Shown here piece after piece: positions 13,301 through 24,148 of a stretch of 64,000 bases of DNA. The stretch is from Paramacrobiotus metropolitanus (Eukaryota; Tardigrada; Eutardigrada; Parachela; Macrobiotidae). The stretch is taken from assembly GCF_019649055.1 (NCBI RefSeq), contig NW_026570240.1, positions 310,001-374,000 on the forward strand, read 5' to 3'. The position numbers and the translations under genes are program-made. Below the pieces are notes generated by a model. That model was not told where the DNA came from. It ran no database searches and saw nothing but the letters and a program-made list of their open reading frames with translations. Numbering within the stretch: the stretch's first letter is position 1; the number at the start of each line of letters is the position of its first letter.

Positions 13301-16300
13301 CTCCAAGTGGTCACAATGCTGAACATGATGTACAGGTGAGCAATCAACTCCATTTCTCATCGACCAGGACCTTTTCAATTTCCAAGCCGCCTGCTGCTCG
13401 CAGTGGTGGTTAAGGTTTCGTTTAATTACGCTTTCAGTCATGTAATCATAATAAATTATTGCTGATTAATTAGAGTACTAGTGGGGTTGATTAGTTGACT
13501 GCTGGCAATATGCTAAATTACCCAAGTGCTTTTGTTAAATAGCCGTAATATTAGGAGTACCGACTACCGAGTGATATACGGTTCTTTGTTTTTTAGCAAG
13601 TTTGATCAGCTGTGTTCAACAAATGATGTATATAAAGTTGGTAAGTTGCAGTGTACTGATTTTCGTACTGCCCCTGTGAGGTAATCATGAGCATCAAACT
13701 GCCACAGAGACAATCGGAGACGCCTATGTGGTTGTCTCGGGTGCACCGGAAGAAGTCACCGATCACGCGGAGAGAATTGCGGATATGGCCATTGGAATGC
13801 TGGAAACAATGCCAACACTGGTCGATCCTTCTACCGGCGCCCACCTGCAGATTCGCGTTGGTACGCCGTCAATTGCGAGGGTCATTCACTGACGCAGTAC
13901 TGCAACCGAAAACATGCTTTATATAGCTGTGCTGCTACTGACTGTGCGCGTCTGGTTTCTTATTCTGTCGTATTTTCAGGACTTAATTCCGGCGTGGTTG
14001 TCGCAGGTTAGTCGATAATAATGTATAAAGGGATATCCAAGTGGTTAACGCTAACATTTGGCGTCACACTATATATATTAATCTTCACTCCTTGAAATTT
14101 TAAAACAAATTATGTTCATGAACCGCGTTTATATTTGCTTTGGAGTCAAAAATTAAGCTTTAAATTTGAATTAGCCATTAAATCACTATTGTACAACAAA
14201 ATGTTCTCTATGCACATCTCTATGCAAGGTATTAAGTTATTAACCTTGCATATTGCACATTTGAGATGGAACGAGAAGCTTTTGTGCTTGAATTAAAATT
14301 TACACGAATGTACCTAGTACGGTACTTTTAGTAGATTACAACGGGTTTAACATTTTTAGAAGAAGGTTGTAATAAAACCTTGCTTGAGGGTTTGATGCTT
14401 GTCTTGTTCATATTATTTTTAAAAATGTCATGCAGGCATATTGTGCATAGAGAATTCTTTGATGACATTGTCCTTTCTGCGAAATCAATCAGCGTATGCG
14501 CTTTCTGTCGTTGTAGGTGTCGTGGGATTAAAGATGCCGCGCTATTGTTTGTACGTTTCAAATTATTTCACTTTCTCAAATCAAACAAAAACTGGGAGGC
14601 CTGGATGCAACAATACGTATGTGATTTTACTTTTGCATTGCATTGCAGATTCGGTGATACAGTAAATACAGCTGCAAAAATGGAATCTTCCAGTCAGGTA
14701 ACGCCAATAAAACAGTAAAAAAAACCAGTGACTCATTTATACTCGTACTATGTAGTAATAATTCTGTATTACAAAGCACAGTTTTCTAAGTTAGTGATGA
14801 AGTTGGCGCACAATTTCCGATACAACAACACAACACATTATTATACTTACAAAATAATCGTTTAGACAGCTAAATAACCCATAAAAGCTACAAATTATTG
14901 TGTAAAAAGATCGCTGCAGTACAGCAAAAGCAACCCACGCAGTAAGATACCAAAAAATCTTATGACACTGATCATGAGACGGCACCACTACAAATGCAAA
15001 ATCCAAAAAAAAGCCTCACTATACTTCTATCATTTTCTTATGCGCTATTTGCAGAGCATGAAAGTACAGATGACAGAAGCAACAATGAAGCACCTGACCG
15101 GAAACCCCAAATACGTCACCTCCCTTCGGGGGCTAGTTGATGTGAAGGTCAGCAAAAGTGTCCCGTTTAAATTTTTCTTCCTTTTCAAACTGATGCATGC
15201 ATATGGCACGAGCTGTCAGTGCAGCTATTCTAATCACATGGTAAATCACATTCTTGCCGCAGGACAAAGGGAAAATGAATACATACTGGTTGGGTAAGAG
15301 CGACGATTACGAGTCGCTGCGGATAATTAGAAAGATCGCCGTTGCACCGCCGCCCGGACGGATACGCGCGGCAACCATGAGCCGACCGCCTCCGCCGAAG
15401 CGCAATTCTCTGAGCAAATCTAACAATGCTGAAGCGTCGAAAAGCCTGAAACGCCTGCCGCAGCAGCGAATCCGGCCTCGCCGAAACCAGTGCCTGCTCC
15501 ATCCCCTTCCAAGGCCGCGAACGCCAAAGAAGAGGAAAAGCATAGGAGGTCCTCCTTGGCTAAAAGTGATTCCGGTTATGCTAACTCCGTCAAATCCGAT
15601 CTTCCCACCGATAAAGATCTTCCACGTGATGCTGATAAGCAGAAAGAGCGCAAGCAAACCGGTGTGGGCAATGCTTCCCGTACGCCCAAAACCGGTGCGA
15701 ACACGGTCCCGCCCCCTCCTTCCGCCATCCAATCGCAGTTAAGTCCCAACACCAGCAGCAAATATTCGTTTCCGATTAAGCCACGTTTCACCGAACCGAA
15801 GGACCTTTCCTTAGCTAACAGTGATGTCGATTCGGCATCGGAACTCGATTCCGATGACAGTCGCAGAAATTCCCGACAGGATATAAAGCAAGCACCGACC
15901 AATAGTGAAAAACCGCCAGCGAATCAGCCTATTGACCGGTCACCGCAAACCCCGCCGGCGAAAGAAACCATCAAGAAACCCAATAACAGTCTCTCCAATG
16001 GGATATCTGATTTTCGGGAATGGAAGCGCTTGATCCAAATTTCGCTCCACGCCGACCGCCACCCACGAAGCAGTCATCGATGGGAAAGCGCGGAGGTCGG
16101 AAAGAGTCGATTGAATCGATGGACTCGCAAAACCTCTCTCCGTTCGATAAACGACCGGCCCCGGTGTTCGACTTCGAATTACATCCGGAGATACCTGTCG
16201 CTGAAAAAAAGAAGCCACCGCAATCTCCAGCAAAGTTCAATAACGCGGTTATCGATACTAAACAAAAGGAAACTAATTCTGCATTGAAATCAACGATAAA

Positions 16301-17107
16301 AAATGGCGAGCCCTTGTCACCACAAGAAAAGGTCTCGCCGAAACCCCCGAACCTGTGCAACTACAGTTGAGCAGGAAAGGCGTTAGACTATCCGAACCGG
16401 TCGAGACAACTGTCAATGGTGTCGCAGAGACCGAGAAAAACGGGCTGGAAAGAAGAAGCTCTGAAAACAGCAGTACGGAATCGAAGGTCATCAGCCGGCC
16501 GAAAGACGAGCTAAAGGTCAAACCCAAGGCACCGCTAAAGCGTAGCCCGTCACCGCGGTTAATTGAACAGAGTCCAAGAAAGACTGCGGAAGTGGAGATC
16601 ATTAAGCAGTCGTTCGATGCACCTGATCCCGCACTGACTGAGCCGGCAAAGGCTGTCGTTACCGCCACGACTGCCTCGCAGACGTCACATCCAGATTTGC
16701 GAGCCGGTTTACCGCGATCAGCCATGACAACAAGCATCGGCACCGACGCCCAACCGGAACTGCTGCCAGTGGTTAAGGAAGAAAAAACGACGGCCAGCGC
16801 CGATAAGGAGAAAGAAGCGCTGTCCAATGGCAATAAGGAAATGAACAATTTAGCCGTTCCAGTGCAGCCTGATCAGCCGTCAGTTAATTCTTTTGATGCG
16901 GCGGTCGACGACTTAATCAGCAATGAATTCCACAGTTTCAAGGGCAAGAAAGCGGCCAAAGTGTCGATTAACGGTAAAACCGGCAAAGATGGGTCGTCCG
17001 AAAAAATCAACGGTCGACGGGATACTGCGACTGGAAAAGCTGTGGTCATAAATGAAACAGAAACGCAACGCCGATCCATACGGAGCTGCGCCTGCGTTAT
17101 CAGTTAA
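7302..17107 (+). CDS. Gyc88E-like: atypical soluble guanylyl cyclase (Gyc-88E / GCY-31-35 type), CaaX-terminated
   Basis: Makes cGMP from GTP; relatives of this type bind O2 or NO through heme and work as homodimers or with a partner. Nineteen exons: 7302-7615, 7783-7807, 9307-9388, 9536-9840, 10286-10347, 10880-11036, 11144-11220, 11385-11431, 11493-11622, 11974-12019, 13044-13144, 13229-13335, 13597-13640, 13708-13860, 13980-14006, 14517-14550, 14649-14697, 15055-15147, 15263-17107. About 1233 residues once four one-base slips are allowed for (runs at 9679, 15440, 16011, 16344). Order: H-NOX with heme-ligand His in LDNLHEYM and the Y.S.R motif (YRSKR); HNOBA/PAS region; signalling helix ([16 protein letters not shown]); cyclase domain with both metal aspartates ([20 protein letters not shown]) and the guanine-binding Glu and Cys. 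The usual catalytic Arg of the NxAxRME motif is Lys (NTAAKME). The tail, about 600 residues, is Ser/Pro/Lys-rich and ends CACVIS, a prenylation box. Confidence 0.93.
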
Positions 17108-17874
17108 AGGAGGAAATTATACAAAGAAAGCACACGGTATTCTTCCATTTACATACAAGTGGCGGAAAGTTTTTCCTGAGTAACTGCTGCAGTAAAGAAC
17201 TGCAGAATAATAATTGCCCGATTTAATTATCCATCCGTACTACAGACACTGGCTAACGTACAAGATTACAAGTACTGTATCCGATAAGATTTACAGAGTA
17301 TCTTTTAGTTAACACAAGCTGTTTATCCACACAACGCTGGCGATCTCAGAATTGCTTATTTTCATGCAGATTTGATTACTTAATTTTGCCGAATTATCTG
17401 GGATATTCGTGGGTCATGAATATTTCATAACCAGCGAACTATAGACTATTAACAATTATGCTCGTTATTAAAGTGCAAAAACATGGTAAAAAGAGGTTGC
17501 AAATTAATTAACGTAGGTGTTAAAATTTGAACTAGCAGTGTGCAGTTGTGACTTATGTTTTGGTCGTTGTTACTTGTGTCTTGTAGTATGTTTAATAAGT
17601 TCATAACAAACACAGACACCGAATCCATTTTTTATAAGATACAGGTAGCTCCCGCCCTGATGGTTAAATTCGTACAAGACGATTCTTTCTTCTATTGTAA
17701 ATGCGAATTTGTTTTACCTTTATAGAGATCCTCACGCTCTGGAAGTTAATCCTTCTAACCACCTTAACCTTGACGGAACTAACTCGAAACAACGAAAATC
17801 AATAATAATAATAATAATATATAAATCACCAAACCTAGTGCAGGCGTATCGATATGTCTACGGTTACACTTTTG

Positions 17875-17880
17875 AATAAA
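17875..17880 (+). other. candidate polyadenylation signal (AATAAA)
   Basis: AATAAA about 770 bases after the guanylyl cyclase stop, in AT-rich sequence and followed by more A-rich words. It would give a 0.8 kb 3' UTR. Position and strand fit, but the word is common in such sequence. Confidence 0.35.
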
Positions 17881-18070
17881 AACATTAAAATAAACTCCAT
17901 CCAAAGTCGATTGTGTTCCTAAATCACGGCATCTGCTGATAGATGATCATAATAACTGTGCGAAAAAAAAGCTCCAACTACTTGTTTTGCTGTATGGAAC
18001 AATTATAAGAAAATGTATGCTGTCATACGTATAACTTTGCCGCACATGGCATTGGTGGCGAGTATGATGA

Positions 18071-18131
18071 ACAGTAAAATCTGTACAGTAAAATCTGTAC
18101 TGTATAAATGGCGAGTACTGTAAAATCTGTA
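18071..18131. repeat. three copies of a 14-base word
   Basis: The word cagtaaaatctgta occurs twice in tandem near 18072-18100, and a third near-copy lies at about 18118-18131 after a short spacer. Confidence 0.6.
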
Positions 18132-19026
18132 GGGTTGCTAAACTGGAAAATTCCATTTGTGTTTCTACTAACCTCGTATTAGCGATACCGCTAATACTTA
18201 ATAACGTTCTAATACATAATAATGCTAGTCTAACCTAGTTTATTAGCAAGAGCCAAAATCTACACAGTGTGCCAGTGACGTTTTTGGTGCGAGCCGGCCA
18301 CTGACGTTTTTATCCATAATCCTCGCCTAGTATAGTACCTAATACCTTTACGTATTAACATATTAAACAATGTCATAATGCTGAGTTTAGGAATATTATG
18401 GTATTAGGTATGTAAATTGCCATAACAAATTGTTAGCTGCAACTGGAGTGCGATTTATGTCCAAAAAACAAAGAGTGCAAGATTCAGATTAACATAAACT
18501 CGAAGAAACTACTGATTTGTTAAGGGTCAAAACTAAAACAACAAAGTAATTCATGTTATTGAACTAGTGCCAATTGCGGGTAAGCGTCGACGGACCGTTC
18601 TTCCGGCGTTCCGTGGAACCTTTTACTGCAGTTGATATGCTTCTTCGAAAAAACGGCCCATCGACAAAGTGGCTATCATTAACAGTTCTTGCTGGTACTA
18701 CCTACAGCACAAATACACTAACACCCATTCCGGCACTGAATTTTCGGCAGACGCCTTGTTCATGTGTTCTGTTTTGAAGATCGCGCGTCTGGCATTTCCG
18801 ACCAAAATGAGCGTAGAATTATCTTACTGCTTATAAGGACTGACGCGATTAGTAATTTTTAAGGATTTTTATACGTGAAATCAACACTTTCAACCAAAGC
18901 CTTTCTGTAGTGATTAACAGGTGTAGGAGTACTGATTGCTACTTTAATTTCTGCATAATGTTTTTTTCATATGTCGTCGGTCAGGTATTCGATGGTGATT
19001 ATTATAGAGGCATCATAATACACGCA

Positions 19027-19061
19027 CATATGTACAATATATATACATATGTACAATATAC
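19027..19061. repeat. short AT-rich direct repeat
   Basis: The word acatatgtacaatata appears twice in about 35 bases; it is partly palindromic (CATATG, TATATATA). Confidence 0.6.
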
Positions 19062-20262
19062 AATCGAAAATTTTATGTGTGAAGTACCAAACACGAGCCA
19101 ATTAAGCTTTACATTAGTTCTGCTTGTTCTGGGTAATAGCGACAGTGTGTTATGTCGTAACTGCAGTGTTTGGAATTTAGGGCTCATTTAATGAGAAGGT
19201 AATTTGCCAAAAAGCCTTATTAGCCAAAAAAACAAATTTGCATTCTTAAGTATGGGCAATATACTAGAATGCCACGCGCATAACTGGATCATTTATCCTA
19301 TGCGTATGAGTCGTTCGGGAATGTTATATTATGTCACGATTAAATAAATGGGTTTACATTGGCTCTGTACTAACAAAATAAGAACATCGGACCACAAATT
19401 TAGTTGTTAAGCAATGCTGTTATTAACACAATATAATAATAGAATGACCCATCCTGGCGCGGGAAATAAGGTTGTAATATCCGCACCGCCGCTGCATGCC
19501 ATAATAAAGAAATCAATGGACGTAAAAACGCGGTGGACGCATGCGGCGATGTATTTCAATACCGCAGCTGGATGCCCATGGATAATTTTCGGACTGATGA
19601 CGGATTTCACGGTTTGTTGCTCATACAATGATACGGTCTTATGATGGAAACCAGCCGCACCACCTGCACCATACTGTTCCAACGGGCAGAATAACGTCGT
19701 CAAAATCCTTTGGAAGGCGGCAAAAAAAGAACGACGCAAAACGACATTGTCACAACGACCAGAGTGAATGGATAGCTGGATACTTGAAGCTGATCCACTA
19801 CCAGATTCCATCGTCACCATTGTCAAGCATTAAGTCTACACCAAAAGATTGCGCAGGTACAGACGCCACCAATAAATTGGAGAAATTGGTGGCAATTGTA
19901 TTGTTAACCGGGGTAGAAGGCCTTTGAAAGCCATCCCAAATCGTCTTATTAGCAGAAAGGGAAGGCGCTGGCCAGCCGGTTGACTGGCTATGATTGAGTC
20001 ATCGCATTCCCGTTAGTCGGGCGAAAAGGTCCGCGCTGTGCTAGCGAACGGAAGCGAACGCCATCTAAAGAAGGCTGATAGAAAACAGCGGGTTGTTGGG
20101 AGATTAAACGTCATCGGGAAGGAGGATTGGCGTTATGGGCACAGTGTCCTTATGCTCCTGCGGGGAGCCAATAAACACCAGGCTTTCGTCAGCTCTGAGC
20201 CAAATGATGCATATTAGGATGCGTACAGAGATCCTACCGGCTAAGGGATCCACGATAAACAC

Positions 20263-20269
20263 TATATAT
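20263..20269 (+). promoter_or_regulatory. TATA box candidate for the neuropeptide gene
   Basis: The heptamer TATATAT lies about 200 bases before the ATG at 20466. Transcription starting about 30 bases downstream would give a leader of roughly 170 bases, with no intron needed. Inferred from position only. Confidence 0.35.
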
Positions 20270-20465
20270 GGCTAGACATTCGGCTTTGTAGTTACTCGGT
20301 ACAAAGTTTTCAGCGAAGCAGTGGAAAACTCTCAGTGGAATTATTTTTGGAAGTCCTTCTCGCTCCTTATTTTACACTGATAGTTTAATCTATTTCAACA
20401 ACGCATGCGCAGTAAATATAGGCTGCGTAGTTTCATTAACGACACCTTATCTGTACACTGCAAAA

Positions 20466-22261
20466 ATGGTAATACCAACAGCTCCATGGATTTCACGGAT
20501 GACCTTTCTGGGAGCCCTGGTGATGTGCGTAACATATCAAGGTAAGCTTAGATAAATTTTTATCGAAGACAACTATATAGAAGCACTTAGTTATTTTCGA
20601 TCCTCACCTTCTTATATGGGAATTAATGTTTATGTGAAATCATCCAGCTGTAGCGAAAGCCGGCACTTAGTTCTTTGTAAGTTGGGATGCTTTTGGCATA
20701 CCTAAGTGAATATTGGGTTAAATAACGTGGAGTTGCCGAATTACAACTATATATCAAAGCCCGTACTGAGATATTAAATGGTATGCCGGTGCAATGTGGT
20801 GATTTTAGCCAGTTAACCTTTGCACAGCATTTTATACTGTATTAAGCACGAAGGAACTGCGCTGTGAGGTTTCTCTGACAAACGGTTGTAAATATAAAAG
20901 CAGTTGTATGTAAAGCTCTAATAGATGTTAACTTTGATCTTCTTTCCGCACTTTCGCTTAGCTCTTGGGAAAAATGCAGTCCCAAAAGAGAACCAGCGAT
21001 CAGTCTTTGCCATTACAGTGGAAAGCCATTGCTAACACATTTCGAAATTATATTCGAAATTTAGCCCACATTTTGTATTTGATCCATTACAAGTATCAAC
21101 AAAAAGTGCACATAAACAATACTTTTTGAACAACTTGTCCAAACCATTATGGGTAATTAGTATGTCTGTAGGTTAAATGATACACTATAAACACGGCTCA
21201 GTATTTGTTTAGCAGTTAATACTGCATGTAGATTTACTTCATTTGCGTAAATGGAAACTAACAAAATATTTATTTATCGGAGAAAGAAAGCGTATGGCGC
21301 AAAAGCAAGGAAAAAGTATGATTTTGTAAGAATCAACAATTCAGATAGAAGTATCGAAAAAGACGAGCACTGTCGCTATATCCGGGTTTAATGTTTATGC
21401 AGTATTCACATACTTCGTTTTAACCAACATTATCTGAAAAGTGTAAGATTATGTAATAACGCACATCGCCTTATAATTACTCGAGCTCTATTGTATGTGA
21501 CATAGGTAGTGTGTGCCTTTTATTCCATCTTCAGAGTTTATATGGAAAATGAATACAGTGTTTATGTTTGGCAACAGCCACATGCGTGCTTTAATTAATC
21601 ATTAATGGCAGAAATGCTGCAGATTTGCTCTCGCCTAGATAATTCGGCTTTAGCTGGACTACACGCAACAGTATAAATAACTACCGATGTACCAAAACAT
21701 TTCTCCGATGTCGGTTGTGGAATTATTTCAACGCAGCAATTTCCTTTTGTGTTTCTAGTCAGTCCTGCCCTCGGTCAGCTGGAAATGGATTACGACGGTG
21801 ACCTCGCGCGGGACGAAGAAGCACGGGAATTCATGATACCCCATCCGCGTCTAGGCCGCTACATGGATTACGCTGTTCTGAAGTTTCTGGCCAATTACTT
21901 GAAAGACAGTTACGCGCTTAATGATATGGTCCCCGCTGAGGTCAAAATGGAGCCGCCTCCCGATGTGCTGCTGCAGCGCGAACTAAGGGATATGAAGGGC
22001 AAAGGCTACGGCATTCCCATTCCTCGTGTGGGGAAGCGATCAGCCACGGAAACTGTCGATCTTCCGCCGGCTAGGTCGGAAAGTAACGCCGATGTGCGCA
22101 ATATTCTGGCCGCTCTGCATCAGCTGGATCATAAGCGGACGCAACGACAGCAGCCATCTGTGCGATCCATCGGATCGCTGTTTAAGCCACGGGTGGGACG
22201 TGGCAGTTTAGCTCCTCATAAGTACAAGGCCAACTGGGCACCGGTGCCTCGCGTGGGATAA
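20466..22261 (+). CDS. Capa-like: CAPA/pyrokinin-like neuropeptide precursor
   Basis: Two exons, 20466-20541 and 21759-22261 (192 residues). Exon 1 encodes a secretory signal peptide (hydrophobic core MTFLGALVMCV) and the junction restores Val before SPALGQ, a likely signal-peptidase site. Four amidation-ready peptides can be read: one ending IPHPRLG before Arg, one ending YGIPIPRVG before Lys-Arg, one ending SLFKPRVG before Arg, and one ending NWAPVPRVG at the very C-terminus. After cleavage and glycine-directed amidation these give PRL-amide and PRV-amide peptides, the signatures of pyrokinin and CAPA/periviscerokinin peptides, which in arthropods act on GPCRs controlling Malpighian tubules, visceral muscle and related targets. 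The region between peptides is poorly conserved spacer. Strong call on family; the exact cleavage points are predicted. Confidence 0.88.
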
Positions 22262-23365
22262 AGCGCAGCGCTATGGCTGCTTCATTCCCCTCTTTCATTT
22301 TTTCACCGTCGCTATGCGCAACTGATTTTAATTTAATGTGACCCTTTAACCGTTGTTTCGGAATATTAATTATAATTACAGGTAATTCGATAATTTTACC
22401 TACTGTGAATGGGCTTAAAAAAGCGGGGCTACGCGTTTTATTTGACTGGTTTCCGTTTAATTCTTGGTTTATGATTAAGTAGTATGTCTACTGACTATGA
22501 TCATGAAAGTTTTTCTGCACGTTGTAAATAATCGTGTTAACAGGATTCTGCTACAACGATTGATTCTGATTAAGTTGCTGTACCATTAGATCGAAACTAC
22601 TCAGTATTGTGCAGAGCGAGCTTCCGAGAAGCTGATACTGCTCAAATTGTGCACGGCCTACCGGCTGCACTGACCTTTAGGTCATGTTGAGCTTGAGCAG
22701 TGATAGAGATGATAGCAAGTGGCAAATGCATGGAGCAGATTATTTTCTGTTTGGGCATGATATCGATACAATTAACATTGAAGACGTTTTGTTACATTTC
22801 GGAGTCGCAATATCAAAACCTAAACTAAAACTTTCTGCATGCTGCACGGCGAAGACATTTATAATCTGCACCTGATTTGTAGACAGCTATTCAGTTTGGA
22901 CGTGCATTAAATAATCATGTGACCGCTTGTAATGTGTACTTATTGTTTACACTTTAAAGTACTCTTCACACACATTACTGCTAGAATTTTTCCAGTTTTA
23001 TGTAATAAATTCGCCGCATTAATTGTGGGGTTCTAGAAACGTGCAGTACCGTAGGTCCGGCGTAGGACACGAATTAGCCGACTTATTTAAGACCCGATTG
23101 AACAAGCCCATAGACTATAAACCAATATATAAGAAATAAGCCTTATCCTTATGCAGGGTGCGCACCGCATGAAATTCGCCAATAATTGAACAATAAATCA
23201 GACTTCCAAGTTTTTTACACGATTATTCTTCGAAGCTGCTTAATTACTTCACGAAATACACCGTCCACATCCATCCTATTCCGCCACTGTTAATGGTTTG
23301 GGAACAGAATTTCATTTCAAGGACTTTGGGTAATCCCAGTCGAAACGTTAACTACCACGCACCGC
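22262..23365. other. intergenic, convergent 3' regions
   Basis: 3' side of the neuropeptide gene and of the selenoprotein gene. Apart from the candidate SECIS element listed separately, nothing coding is visible. Confidence 0.5.
23265..23335 (-). promoter_or_regulatory. candidate SECIS element (weak)
   Basis: Downstream of the MSRB1 stop, the minus strand carries ATGA at 23315-23312, then 12 bases, then AAA at 23299-23297, the spacing expected between the SECIS quartet and its apical adenosines. A GA follows in GGAAT, CTGTT can pair with AACAG around the loop, and GTCCT with AGGAT as a basal stem. It is the only ATGA between the stop codon and about 22920. The upper stem is short and imperfect, so this is only a candidate. 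Confidence 0.3.
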
Positions 23366-24148
23366 CTACTGCGTTTGATTAGTATGCGTTTCCGAAGCTT
23401 CCAGTGTTGGAACAACTAGTTCGACTGCCGATTTTTCTTGTCTCTGTATCGCGTTTGACTGAAACGCTAATGTGTCTGAGTATATTCAGAATCGTGACAG
23501 CTGTCCATCCGGTCCATCTTTAAGAAACTCATGTCCCAGAAACTGTTGGCATTTCCCACAGGAAACCTGCAGTGGAAGAAAACTCCATTGTAGCGTTAAG
23601 GTTAATTTTGCAGGATGCAGCAACAAACTGGCTACTGAAACATTTCGAGAAAGACCAGCTAGCTATAATGCATTGATAATGAAGCAACCTTATAATATTG
23701 TTAACACAGTGCATTATTAAACAAGTTTTAACAATAAAGTTATGGCGCTACACTTACACGTAGTGCGTTTGGTTTACTTTGTGGAACTGTCTCAATTTCC
23801 TTTGTTACGCTGTCATCGTGAATCGTTTCCGTAAATGCCGGCCACACCGACGAGTGGGCATATTTGCTGTGGCTGGAAAATAGTTCATACCCGCATTTCG
23901 AACACGCGTAGATCCCTGAAATCATAAAACAAAAAAATTAAACATAAACTGGCTTGTCAAATTCGCAGAGGTATACGTAGTCTGCTTCCTATTACTCAGA
24001 TCTTCCTTCCTGACGTAATGTTTGGAAATCTATGGAACTATGGCTAAAAAGTCTCAGACTTTGGTTGTAATTACCACTTGCTGTAGCACTGACCTGGCGT
24101 AAAATGATCGCGATACTTTTCAGCGCCTTGTATTGAGCAGAATGACAT
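23366..24148 (-). CDS. MSRB1: methionine-R-sulfoxide reductase B1, selenoprotein R (UGA = Sec)
   Basis: Reduces the R form of methionine sulfoxide in proteins, using thioredoxin. Three exons on the minus strand: 24148-24094, 23915-23758 and 23566-23366; frame and GT-AG ends agree (137 residues). The N-terminus MSFCS and the block [17 protein letters not shown] followed by WPAFTETIH are close to vertebrate MSRB1. Two CxxC pairs (ACSKC, SCGKC) bind structural zinc. After GHEFLKDGP and LSRF comes TGA at 23488-23486, exactly where MSRB1 has its catalytic selenocysteine (residue 98 here, 95 in human); the frame stays open for 40 more codons, beginning IYSDTL like the IFSSSL of MSRB1, to a TAG at 23368-23366. 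So the TGA is read as Sec, not stop. Ordinary gene finders would end the protein at SRF and lose the active site. Confidence 0.92.

Larger units (their letters stand above)
17108..20465. other. intergenic, cyclase 3' UTR and neuropeptide promoter
   Basis: No supported gene. Contains short local repeats (18071-18131, 19027-19061) and, toward the right end, the probable promoter and leader of the neuropeptide gene. A stretch of less AT-rich sequence at about 19400-20250 has open frames on both strands, but none resembles a known protein. Confidence 0.5.

Noticed and set aside
15230-16848. Several long minus-strand ORFs over the cyclase tail
   Set aside because: Shadows of the low-complexity coding exon; the plus strand continues the cyclase in splice phase and amino-acid character.
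7302-17107. Guanylyl cyclase as a pseudogene
   Set aside because: Four slips all lie at short homopolymers while every splice site and motif is kept, which points to sequence error rather than decay.
19407-19927. Overlapping ORFs on both strands (139 and 99 residues)
   Set aside because: No family resemblance and no consistent splice sites; perhaps an old repeat, but not supportable as a gene.
23486-23488. TGA in MSRB1 as a nonsense mutation
   Set aside because: It falls exactly on the catalytic Sec codon of the family, and conserved residues continue after it.
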